Positions 18,789 through 25,745 of a stretch of DNA of 55,723 bases are shown one piece after another; the first letter of the stretch is position 1; each line of letters opens with the position of its first letter. Position numbers and translations under genes: made by a program. Source of the DNA: Polyangiaceae bacterium (GTDB taxonomy: Bacteria; Myxococcota_A; Polyangia; Polyangiales; Polyangiaceae). A model generated the notes under the pieces. That model saw nothing but the letters and a program-made list of their open reading frames with translations, was not told the DNA's origin and did not search any database. Location of the stretch: assembly GCA_013214025.1 (NCBI GenBank), contig JABSRN010000027.1, positions 1-55,723 of the forward strand, written 5' to 3'.

Positions 18789-18859
18789 ACGGCGTCAGCA
18801 CGATCGATTCCGTCAACGACCATAGCGGAACACTGAGGGACCGCTGCCTGCGGAAACAA

Positions 18860-19549
18860 TTACGGGCGAGAGCCGAAGCGCTGCTCCACGGAACGCTCGG
18901 CCAATCCCGCCAAGCTCTGACGCATGAGCGCGTCGAGGCGGGCGGCGATCACCACATCCGCATTCCGACTCGCGTCGCGAGTCGAGTACAGCACACTGAG
19001 ACACTGGCGAGCCTTGGCACCGAAGTACTGCAGGTGTCCATGCACGCGCCCCTCAGGGTCTCGAAGCACAAAGGCCTGTACTCGTCCCGTGAAGTCTCGA
19101 GGTACCCGCACCTCCTGGCTATCGACCAGCTGGCTCGGCTCAGGCCTGAGGAGTTCCGGCCGCCAACGCCGCACCTGTTTCTCGCATTCGGTGGGTGTCA
19201 CCGGTAGCGACGCATTCCACATCCGCAACGACAAACGCGTAGCCGATTGCCGGTGCCGCCCTTCCAGCCATCGGCTATCGCGATCATTGAGCGCCCAGCC
19301 CGATCGGTCGTGAAGCGGTAAGGAAATCAGAAATCGCTGGGACATCAATCTTCGCACACGTCCCGTGAGAAACGCCTCGTCCAGTACCGGACGCGCGGGC
19401 GCCCGATCCGCTGACGCCGTCTCCCCGGATGCCTGGGGCACAGCCGAGCCAGGCGCGGCAGGCGCCAGCGCCGGGGCACAGGACAGACACAGCGCTGTAC
19501 TCAGGAGCCTAGGCCCCCAAGCTGCGAAATTTAGACTCGAGTCAACCAC
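18860..19549 (-). CDS. Putative exported protein of unknown function
   Basis: The reading frame looks like a real exported protein but matches no family I know. A GTG at 19549 gives a signal sequence (AAWGPRLLSTALCLSCAPAL). The cleavage could be by signal peptidase I or, less typically, II after the Cys. An Ala/Pro-rich spacer precedes a mature domain of about 180 residues. The alternative ATG at 19648 would overlap the ilvE gene by over 100 bases and bring an unlikely Arg-rich leader. With the GTG start the overlap with ilvE is 19 bases, which suggests cotranscription behind it. Confidence 0.5.
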   Translation of the reverse strand: MVDSSLNFAAWGPRLLSTALCLSCAPALAPAAPGSAVPQASGETASADRAPARPVLDEAFLTGRVRRLMSQRFLISLPLHDRSGWALNDRDSRWLEGRHRQSATRLSLRMWNASLPVTPTECEKQVRRWRPELLRPEPSQLVDSQEVRVPRDFTGRVQAFVLRDPEGRVHGHLQYFGAKARQCLSVLYSTRDASRNADVVIAARLDALMRQSLAGLAERSVEQRFGSRP

Positions 19550-20469
19550 TCGGGATGAGATTCGTCGGCGCCGCGAACGAGGCCGAAGTAGCGAGCCTGG
19601 AGTGATTTCGTGACGGGGCCCACCACCGGGGAAACCGACGGCAGACACCCGATGGGGCGATTATCCACTTCGCGCACGGGAGTCACTTCAGCGGCCGTCC
19701 CTACGAGGAACACTTCGTCAGCTAAGTAGAGCTGATCCCGCGTCAGCATGGCCTCTTCGACCACCAAGCCATCTTCTCTGGCCAGAGTCATGATGGTGTC
19801 CCGGGTAATGCCCGGAAGAATCGATGCGGATGCCGGCGGCGTGTACAAGCGGCCGCCTTTGACGATAAAGATGTTCTCGCCCGATCCCTCGCAAACGTAA
19901 CCGTTCACGTCCAACAGTAGGGCTTCGTCGTAGCCCGCCATCTGGGCTTCACGCTTGGCCATTACGGAGTTGATGTACTGGCCCGTCAGCTTGCCCTTCG
20001 TCATGTTCACGTTGGTGTGCAATCGGGAAAAGCTTGAGATCTTGCAACGGATGCCCTTGTCGAGGCCGTCCTTGCCGAGATAGGTCCCCCATTCCCACGC
20101 CATCACGTAGGTCTGCGGCGGATTGTCCGTGGGCAGCAATCCCATCGCCCCCGCCCCCAGCACCACTAGAGGGCGCAAGTAGGCAGCGTTGAGTCCGTTT
20201 TCACGGAGCACTTGCAAACACCCTTCGGTGACTTGATCGATACTGACCTGCGGCTCGAAAGTGGCGAGCCGACAAGAATCGAACAGTCGAACGATGTGCT
20301 CTCGTAGGCGGAAGATGTAGGTGTGCCCATCGTCGCGCTGGTACGCGCGGATCCCCTCGAAGGCGCCGACGCCGTAATGCAGGGTGTGGGTCAGGAGTGA
20401 GACTTGGCTCGCCTCCTTCGCATCGAGAATCTGTCCGTCTTTCCAGAGCTTTGCGCCAATATCGACCAT
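19531..20469 (-). CDS. ilvE: Branched-chain amino acid aminotransferase
   Basis: This PLP enzyme transfers the amino group between glutamate and the keto acids of Leu, Ile and Val. The 312-residue length and the fold class IV motifs fit IlvE: THTLHYGVGAFEGIRAY near residue 27, the PLP lysine K160 in TKGKLTGQY, and DVNGYVCEGSGENIF further on. The ATG at 20469 has a good GAGGAAAT ribosome site. A candidate promoter with a palindrome in its spacer lies upstream. It faces away from the unknown gene at 20907. Confidence 0.95.
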   Translation of the reverse strand: MVDIGAKLWKDGQILDAKEASQVSLLTHTLHYGVGAFEGIRAYQRDDGHTYIFRLREHIVRLFDSCRLATFEPQVSIDQVTEGCLQVLRENGLNAAYLRPLVVLGAGAMGLLPTDNPPQTYVMAWEWGTYLGKDGLDKGIRCKISSFSRLHTNVNMTKGKLTGQYINSVMAKREAQMAGYDEALLLDVNGYVCEGSGENIFIVKGGRLYTPPASASILPGITRDTIMTLAREDGLVVEEAMLTRDQLYLADEVFLVGTAAEVTPVREVDNRPIGCLPSVSPVVGPVTKSLQARYFGLVRGADESHPEWLTRV

Positions 20470-20489
20470 ATTTCCTCGTGGCTTTGGTG

Positions 20490-20519
20490 ATTAGATACAG
20501 TGGGCGTTCGCCCTGTGAG
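20490..20519 (-). promoter_or_regulatory. ilvE: Candidate ilvE promoter with an internal palindrome
   Basis: On the minus strand CTCACA (20519-20514) and TCTAAT (20495-20490) form a sigma70-like pair with an 18-base spacer, 21 bases above the start codon. The spacer contains a perfect inverted repeat (20502-20513, five-base arms around TT). This is a possible operator, or a transcript-start feature if the promoter lies elsewhere. Confidence 0.4.
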
Positions 20520-20639
20520 AGTGCGCCGTGTGGCTGAGTGCCGCAGGGAACACGGCTGCAAACGCTCGCGGACAGACCGCGAATCGCTGAATTTCGCCCT
20601 CGGATTGCACCGAAGCGCGTCGACCGTACCCCAGATTGA

Positions 20640-20651
20640 GCAAAATTTTGC
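20640..20651. promoter_or_regulatory. Twelve-base perfect palindrome in the ilvE divergent region
   Basis: GCAAAATTTTGC is a perfect palindrome and the most AT-rich spot in this 437-base region. It could be an operator for either divergent gene. No regulator is encoded nearby, so its role is open. Confidence 0.3.
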
Positions 20652-20778
20652 CGCTTCAGGCCCCTAGTGCGATTTTTTGGTTCGGCAGCCGGCCTGTGCG
20701 TGGTATCTCCTTGGGAGACGCCTAGCACAGCATTGTGAGTCGATGCGCCCCTGCGAACCAGGAGCGACAACCACTCAG

Positions 20779-20890
20779 CCGTGGCACTGGCGAACCCAAG
20801 CGGCAAAGCCGCAGGCGCCAACCCCCAAACGGTGGGATATGCAAAGGCGCCATGCCATGGAAAACCCCAGAGGGGATGAGCGAAACGCTC
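20779..20890 (+). ncRNA. Candidate structured leader RNA upstream of the 20907 gene
   Basis: Five helices can be drawn by eye. An 8-bp closing stem pairs 20779-20786 with 20853-20860. Inside it, TGGCG (20788-20792) pairs with CGCCA (20816-20820), and within that GCGGC (20800-20804) pairs with GCCGC (20808-20812) over an AAA loop. Then come two separate perfect hairpins, CCCC/GGGG (20865-20868 with 20872-20875) and GAGCG/CGCTC (20878-20882 with 20886-20890), again with three-base loops. The ribosome site AGGAG starts at the very next base (20891). The layout suggests a cis-acting RNA. It matches no riboswitch class that I can verify. Confidence 0.4.
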
Positions 20891-20906
20891 AGGAGCGAAT
20901 TTACGA

Positions 20907-21500
20907 ATGGACGGACAAGCCCGGAGATCTGGCGGCGGACGCCGCCGGCGCCGCAAGGCTCGGAACGAAACAAAAGCACCGGTGGTACCGGTAGTTGTGG
21001 CCGCTAGGCGCCCCAACTCACCACTCATTGCAGGGGGAGATCGAAAGATCGCAGCATCTGCTGCCCCTCAGCTAGAGAACGCCCCCAGCGAACCTCTGAG
21101 CGCGATGGAAGAGAAGCCGGTGAGTGGACGTGTGCGGCGAGCGGCCAGAATCATTCAGATTCCGACCAACGTGCCCAACGAAGCCACCCGCTTGCGGGAG
21201 CACCTGCTCGATCGGGTACTCACCAGCCAGGGCAGGGGCGCGGTTTCCAAAGCCGTGGACAATTATCTGGAAGAAGGTTTCGCCCTGCCGAAGGAACAAG
21301 CCGTCCAGCTCCAACTGCTCGAACACTTCGACGAGGAGCGCGCCCGAAACGCAATTCTGATCATGAGCCAACTGTTCGAAAAGGATGAGCCCATCAAGCG
21401 ACCAGTGCTGGACCAGCGCCTGCGCCGACTCGAAGACTCCGCCGAAGAGGCGACGACCCGGGATGCGGCCGCCTGCCTACGCCGTTCGCTGCGTTCCTAG
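20907..21500 (+). CDS. Hypothetical protein with a basic N-terminus
   Basis: I do not recognise this 197-residue protein. The ATG at 20907 has AGGAG eleven bases upstream. It gives a strongly basic, disordered-looking N-terminus with RRRRRKAR near residue 12, then an Ala/Pro-rich spacer. From about residue 75 the chain is helical and charged. An ATG at 21105 (residue 67) would give only this helical part and is a serious alternative if the upstream sequence is leader RNA. There are no membrane segments, so it is probably cytoplasmic; the basic arm could contact nucleic acid. Confidence 0.5.
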   Translation: MDGQARRSGGGRRRRRKARNETKAPVVPVVVAARRPNSPLIAGGDRKIAASAAPQLENAPSEPLSAMEEKPVSGRVRRAARIIQIPTNVPNEATRLREHLLDRVLTSQGRGAVSKAVDNYLEEGFALPKEQAVQLQLLEHFDEERARNAILIMSQLFEKDEPIKRPVLDQRLRRLEDSAEEATTRDAAACLRRSLRS

Positions 21501-21788
21501 GGTCGTCGCCTCTTGCCGCCTGGCATTCTCGCCGCCTAACTGCGCCGCCCCTACTCTGCTGGGTGAGGGTCGCCGAGCGCCCCAGCTCACACAAGACACG
21601 CGTCGCTCCGGCGTCTGCTTGCCAGCGGCGCTGGTTGCTCGCGCCGAACCGCCCCAGTGCGTTCTGACGCCGGCCCCAATCAGCAAATGAGAACGCAGAG
21701 CTTGAGACAGCGCTGGGCACAACTAAGCTATCCTCGGCTGGAGCATCAGTTGGCAGCAGCGCCCCTGAGCCCTAGGAGACAGAGCACC
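21501..21788 (+). promoter_or_regulatory. Intergenic region with a candidate promoter for the Cys-rich gene
   Basis: TTGAGA (21702-21707) and TAAGCT (21724-21729) are separated by 16 bases and lie about 60 bases above the next start codon, a reasonable sigma70-like promoter. AGGAGA at 21774-21779 is the ribosome site of that gene. I see nothing else in this stretch. Confidence 0.35.
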
Positions 21789-22232
21789 ATGTCGGAAGAG
21801 CGCAACCCTCCAGAACAGCTGACAGCTCAAGACTTCGAACACCGCTACCAAGCGTTACTCGACGGCGATGCCAAAGGCGGAGAGAACGTCAACTGCGTCG
21901 AGTGCAAAGCATGTCAGAGCTGCAGCCGTTGCACCTTTTGTCGCGACTCAGAACATCTAGTGCGCTGCCACTATTGCGTCTCCTGTGAGCGCTTGACGGA
22001 CTGTTCCCACTGCCGTCACTCAGAAGAGCTACTGGGCTGCACGCACTGTGTGGGGAGTGTACGCTGCACGGCGAGCTCCTATCTCACTCAGTGCTTCGGA
22101 CTGTCTGGCTGCAGCTATTGTTTCGGTTGTGTCGGTCTCAGCCAAAAAGATTTTCACATCTTGAACGAACCCTACGAACGTTCCGAATACTTCAAGATCA
22201 CCCGGCGCCTCGCCCAAGAGCTGAGGCTGTAG
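21789..22232 (+). CDS. Cysteine-rich repeat protein
   Basis: The 147-residue protein has 18 Cys within about 85 residues (roughly 35-120). They are arranged as CxxCxxC clusters spaced about 20 residues apart, with repeating pieces such as CxxCxxSxxL. It has no signal peptide, so in the reducing cytoplasm the cysteines most likely bind metal (zinc or Fe-S), or the repeats build a small solenoid. I do not know a characterised homologue. The ATG at 21789 has AGGAGA nine bases upstream. The stop codon shares a base with the GTG start of the next gene, so the two are translationally coupled. Confidence 0.72.
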   Translation: MSEERNPPEQLTAQDFEHRYQALLDGDAKGGENVNCVECKACQSCSRCTFCRDSEHLVRCHYCVSCERLTDCSHCRHSEELLGCTHCVGSVRCTASSYLTQCFGLSGCSYCFGCVGLSQKDFHILNEPYERSEYFKITRRLAQELRL

Positions 22233-22555
22233 TGACAGATCTCGGCGTGGACTTGTTATGGAAGAAGCTGATCGATGACTGGGACAACGATGCCGCCCAC
22301 CGCGCGTTGCTCGAGCACTGCAACGAGGCGGACTTATTAGTGGAGGCTGCGTTGCGCTACCGAGGCGTGATGCATGACGAACGCTACCAGCCGAAAGCCG
22401 ACGAACAACTCGAGCGCATCACCGCACTCGCCATGGCGACCATCGAAGTGCGAAGAACCACCCCCGAGGTCGCCCAAAAAGAAGCCGCAAAAATCCTGGT
22501 GAGCTTTGTTTTTCTAGCGATGGCGGCAGCGATTTTTGTCTCCATCGGCAGGTAA
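22232..22555 (+). CDS. Small tail-anchored protein coupled to the Cys-rich protein
   Basis: This 107-residue protein starts at a GTG that overlaps the upstream TAG by one base. Residues 1-85 are charged and helical (LWKKLIDDWDNDAAHRALL near the start), and the last 20 residues form one hydrophobic segment ending in GR, as in a tail-anchored membrane protein. It may hold the Cys-rich partner at the inner membrane; that is an inference from the coupling. No known family is evident. Confidence 0.6.
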   Translation: MTDLGVDLLWKKLIDDWDNDAAHRALLEHCNEADLLVEAALRYRGVMHDERYQPKADEQLERITALAMATIEVRRTTPEVAQKEAAKILVSFVFLAMAAAIFVSIGR

Positions 22556-22798
22556 CCACTGCTGACCACCTGACCGGCCCGCCGAAGTTCTTGTTCGGTA
22601 TCCGACACATACAGCGATCCAGTATTTCACACAGGCGGAAATAATTAATGGAATCCACCCGATATCTCAGGCGTTAGCGAAGTACCGGCCAATAATCCGA
22701 CCGTACGCAAAGGCTTGCAGCGCTAGCTCAGCCAGGGAAAACCCGGGGCGAGGCCAGCACCGCACCCACATTGTGCGAGAGGCCCCAGAGGAGGCGAT

Positions 22799-23338
22799 AT
22801 GAAATCCAGCACCCAAAAGCTTATTTCCCTACTCGGCGTGAGCGCCCTGACCTTTGCCTGCGGATCCGATCCGCAGCCGCCACCGGAAGTCCCTACGGCT
22901 CCCCCGGGCGCCCCCGTAGCCCAAGGCTCTGAGGGGCAAAAGCCAGGCGACGATCCCAGCCAGAGCAACATCAACATCGATGACGCCATCCGCAAGGCCT
23001 GTGGCTTGACCGACACCGAAGCCAACTTCGCGTTCAACTCGTCAAACATCCAGCAGGGTGACCACGATGTGCTCGGCAAGCTAGCCACCTGTTTTATCTC
23101 CGGTCCCCTCAAGGGAAAGAGCATGCGCCTGGTCGGACACGCCGACAATCGCGGCGAGTCCGAATACAACCTGGTGCTAGGCGGCAAGCGCGCCGACAAT
23201 GTCCGGGGTTTCTTGGCCCAGAAGGGGCTCCCCGAGACCCAGGCTGAGTCCACATCCCGCGGCGAGATGGATTCCACCGGAACAGACGAAGCATCCTGGT
23301 CCCGGGACCGTCGTGTCGACATCGTTCTCGCCAACTGA
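22799..23338 (+). CDS. pal: Peptidoglycan-associated lipoprotein (OmpA-like)
   Basis: The N-terminal signal ends in TFAC, with the lipid Cys at residue 21. A Pro-rich linker is followed by an OmpA-C domain (about 70-179). Its peptidoglycan contact motif is RLVGHADNRGESEYN, and D116 and R131 lie at the expected diaminopimelate-binding places. Pal ties the outer membrane to the cell wall and is recycled by Tol proteins during division. A strong GAGGAGG ribosome site precedes the ATG. It is the first gene of the Tol operon here, whereas in gamma-proteobacteria pal follows tolB. The tolQ gene starts 33 bases on. Confidence 0.87.
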   Translation: MKSSTQKLISLLGVSALTFACGSDPQPPPEVPTAPPGAPVAQGSEGQKPGDDPSQSNINIDDAIRKACGLTDTEANFAFNSSNIQQGDHDVLGKLATCFISGPLKGKSMRLVGHADNRGESEYNLVLGGKRADNVRGFLAQKGLPETQAESTSRGEMDSTGTDEASWSRDRRVDIVLAN

Positions 23339-23371
23339 CCCACCTCCTCATTGCTGATATAGGCATCTCAC

Positions 23372-24097
23372 ATGTTTGCGCCGGAAGTCGCCGCCCCTGC
23401 CGCGGAGAAGCTAGATCCCTTGCACCTAATGCTCGATTCCTCCGGGGTCGTGCTGGTGGTACTCGTCATATTGGTCATCGCCAGCTTCGCGGTTTGGGTG
23501 ATTTGGATTCTCAAATGGCTTCAGCTCGGCCGACTTCTGAAAGCGCAAAAGCAATTTGAAGAAGAGGGTCAGCACGTCACTCGAAGCGCAGAGCTAGTCG
23601 CCTTAGCTCTGCGCCACGGTGACGCCCCCGGTGCTCGCATCGTCATCGACCTCGGCAAACGCCATCAGCTTCCCAATCTGACTCCGGGCATCCTGAAGGC
23701 TGTCGGAGAGCGCGCCTTGGTGAACGAAAGCCAGCGCGCCAATCTGCTTATGCCCACGCTCTCCAGCATCGCCTCGGCGGGCCCCTTCATCGGTCTATTC
23801 GGCACTGTGTGGGGCATCATGGACGCCTTCCTAGCGATCGGATTGGCTAAGAGCGCATCGTTGCCCGTCGTGGCTCCCGCCATTGGCGAGGCCCTCATTG
23901 CCACAGCCTTCGGACTGATCGCGGCCATCCCCGCCACCATCGCCTACAACTTCGTTGAACAGCAGCTGACGGATTTGCTCGAAGAGGTGGAAGCCTCCGG
24001 CGGAACTTGGCTCGAACTGTTGCTCGCCGATCCCGCCACCCCCATCCAATCCGCCTTCCCTGCCCCCGCCAAAAAGGAAGCGCCCGCGGCATACTGA
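23372..24097 (+). CDS. tolQ: TolQ/ExbB/MotA-type proton channel subunit
   Basis: The 241-residue inner-membrane protein has three hydrophobic segments: about 25-47, then the pair at about 125-150 and 165-190. The conserved channel region contains SIASAGPFIGLFGTVWGIM, and the last segment has GEALIATAFGLIAAIPA. With TolR it forms the proton-driven motor that energises TolA. The context (pal before it, tolR and tolA after it) makes TolQ the best of the ExbB/TolQ names. The gap to tolR is 108 bases, longer than usual, with no clear promoter or terminator in it. Confidence 0.88.
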   Translation: MFAPEVAAPAAEKLDPLHLMLDSSGVVLVVLVILVIASFAVWVIWILKWLQLGRLLKAQKQFEEEGQHVTRSAELVALALRHGDAPGARIVIDLGKRHQLPNLTPGILKAVGERALVNESQRANLLMPTLSSIASAGPFIGLFGTVWGIMDAFLAIGLAKSASLPVVAPAIGEALIATAFGLIAAIPATIAYNFVEQQLTDLLEEVEASGGTWLELLLADPATPIQSAFPAPAKKEAPAAY

Positions 24098-24205
24098 TCC
24101 GGGGAATCGCTTCTCAGCTGCCATGTCTTTTGTTTTGATTGTCGTGACCCCGTTGTCGACATCAACGCACGCCCGCGACTTACGGGTGGATAGAGGAGTC
24201 CGCTG

Positions 24206-24637
24206 ATGGGCGGCTCAGTCGGTAAACGAGGCGGAAAAAAGGGCTTCCGCGATATCAACATCACGCCGCTCGTGGACGTCATGTTGGTGCTGCTCGTGGT
24301 GTTCATGGTCACCGCCCCCATACTGACGGCGGGGCTGCACATCGATCTGCCCCAGGTGAACGCCTCGGAAACCGACGTCAAAGACGCCCGGCTCCTGGTC
24401 ACCGTCACCAAAGAGGGCAAAACGATCTTTGGTGAACAAGACATCACGGGCCGCGTCGAAGACGTATTGCTTCACCACAAACGCGTTCAAGCTGAGAAAG
24501 AGCTGTTCATCCGAGCCGACAAAAAGGCCATGTATGGCGACGTCGCCATCGTGGTGGGCGCAGCCCGAGCCGCGGGAGTTGTTTCACTTAATCTCTTGGT
24601 CGAGCCGGATATCGAGGAAGTTCCGGACAGTCCCTAA
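24206..24637 (+). CDS. tolR: TolR/ExbD-type motor subunit
   Basis: The 143-residue protein has the family layout: a short basic cytoplasmic N-terminus, one membrane segment with the proton-carrying Asp in [18 protein letters not shown], and a periplasmic domain of about 95 residues. The Asp near residue 23 is the essential ionisable residue of the ExbD/TolR family. GAGGAG at 24193-24198 is the ribosome site. The stop is two bases before the tolA start, so the two are surely cotranscribed. Confidence 0.9.
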   Translation: MGGSVGKRGGKKGFRDINITPLVDVMLVLLVVFMVTAPILTAGLHIDLPQVNASETDVKDARLLVTVTKEGKTIFGEQDITGRVEDVLLHHKRVQAEKELFIRADKKAMYGDVAIVVGAARAAGVVSLNLLVEPDIEEVPDSP

Positions 24638-24639
24638 CC

Positions 24640-25656
24640 ATGCCGATCCGACCTCAGGACTTTTCGCGCAAAGAAATCCAACGCGCTGTTGGTTTCGCGG
24701 GAGTGATCGAGCTGGGCCTACTGATACTGATGGGAAGCGCCGACAGCGGCGCCAGCATCGCCCCCGAAAAGGAGCCGGAAAAGGCGCTGGTTCCAATTCA
24801 GATAACGCCTGTGGTGGACGAAACACCCCTACTGAAGCTGGGTTCCAAGAAGAAACCTAAGCTACCCAGCATGTGGCGCCGCAAGCCAACGCCGAAAAAA
24901 CTCTTCGAAGAGGTCAGCGCTCCCGCCGAGAACGCGGAAGACGATCCCGAAGAGCTGCCCACCTCCCGCCTAGCGGAATTAGACGAAGAGGCCCCGCCGC
25001 CTGATGCATCCATCGTCAAAGAATTGGACGAAGATGTTCCCGAGGTGGATGCCTCGGCGGAAGATCCCGAAGAGCTGAGCGAAGACGGGGATGAGATGGG
25101 CGTCGAGGAAGGGACCGAGACGGATCCGCTAAAAGCGCGGGTCGTCAGCCTGTATCGAATGAAGATCATTGGCTGGTTCAATCGTCGCTTCCGTATACCC
25201 GACACAAAAATTCCCTGCGCGGAGTTGAAATCTTTGCGTGCTCCTGTCGCCGTAGCCGTCAACTCTCAGAGGGCCGTTGCCAGCTACACGATCAAATCGA
25301 GCGGAAACGCCATATTCGATGCCCGAGTGCGGGCCAGTATGGACGCCACCATTGGTCAACAGCTGCCACCGCCTCCGCCGAAGTATCCTGATATTCTCGG
25401 CACCACCGTTCAGCCGGTGTTCAACGGACTGCAGGCCAAATGCAAGGTGGCGGCGGTCCCGCCTGCCGCGAGACCCAAACCACCTGCCGGGAGCGACTCG
25501 CCACCCAGCGAGCCCGCCACGCCCACTGAGCCCGCACCCACTGAGCCCGAGTCTGCTGAACCCGAGTCCACGCCAGAGCCAGCCGCGCCGCCTGCGCCCG
25601 ACCCGGCCCCCGCCATTCCATCTGAGCCGAGCCCAGCACCCGAATTGTCCGAATGA
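24640..25656 (+). CDS. tolA: TolA/TonB-like energy transducer with an acidic proline-rich tail
   Basis: The 338-residue protein has a short cytoplasmic start and one membrane segment (about 14-32). A long acidic linker (about 60-165) is rich in Glu, Asp and Pro rather than the Ala/Lys helices of E. coli TolA. A TolA/TonB C-terminal-like domain (about 168-275) includes FDARVRASMDATIGQQLPPPP. After this domain comes an extra tail of some 60 residues made of Pro, Glu, Ala, Ser and Thr, with about ten Glu and no Lys or Arg in its last 50 residues. The C-terminal domain is normally the end of the protein, so the tail is unusual. It links the TolQR motor to TolB and Pal in the periplasm. Confidence 0.75.
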   Translation: MPIRPQDFSRKEIQRAVGFAGVIELGLLILMGSADSGASIAPEKEPEKALVPIQITPVVDETPLLKLGSKKKPKLPSMWRRKPTPKKLFEEVSAPAENAEDDPEELPTSRLAELDEEAPPPDASIVKELDEDVPEVDASAEDPEELSEDGDEMGVEEGTETDPLKARVVSLYRMKIIGWFNRRFRIPDTKIPCAELKSLRAPVAVAVNSQRAVASYTIKSSGNAIFDARVRASMDATIGQQLPPPPPKYPDILGTTVQPVFNGLQAKCKVAAVPPAARPKPPAGSDSPPSEPATPTEPAPTEPESAEPESTPEPAAPPAPDPAPAIPSEPSPAPELSE

Positions 25657-25745
25657 CGTCGGCGCGCTATGGCACCGGCTAACGACCTGGGCGCAGCCCC
25701 CCAGGGCCGTCAGCGTAAAACGCGAACACCCGAAAGAATCCACCG

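Noticed and set aside
20779-20860. ZTP (pfl) or c-di-GMP-I riboswitch
   Set aside because: ACTGGCGAAC recalls the start of the ZTP motif, but its conserved 3' half (CCGCCTGGGC) is missing. The GCAAA-containing part recalls c-di-GMP-I aptamers, but the flanking conserved bases do not line up.
20201-21028. 275-codon minus-strand frame over the ilvE start and its upstream region
   Set aside because: It overlaps ilvE out of frame and covers the hairpin-rich leader. The composition is Arg/Pro/Gly-rich without domain character.
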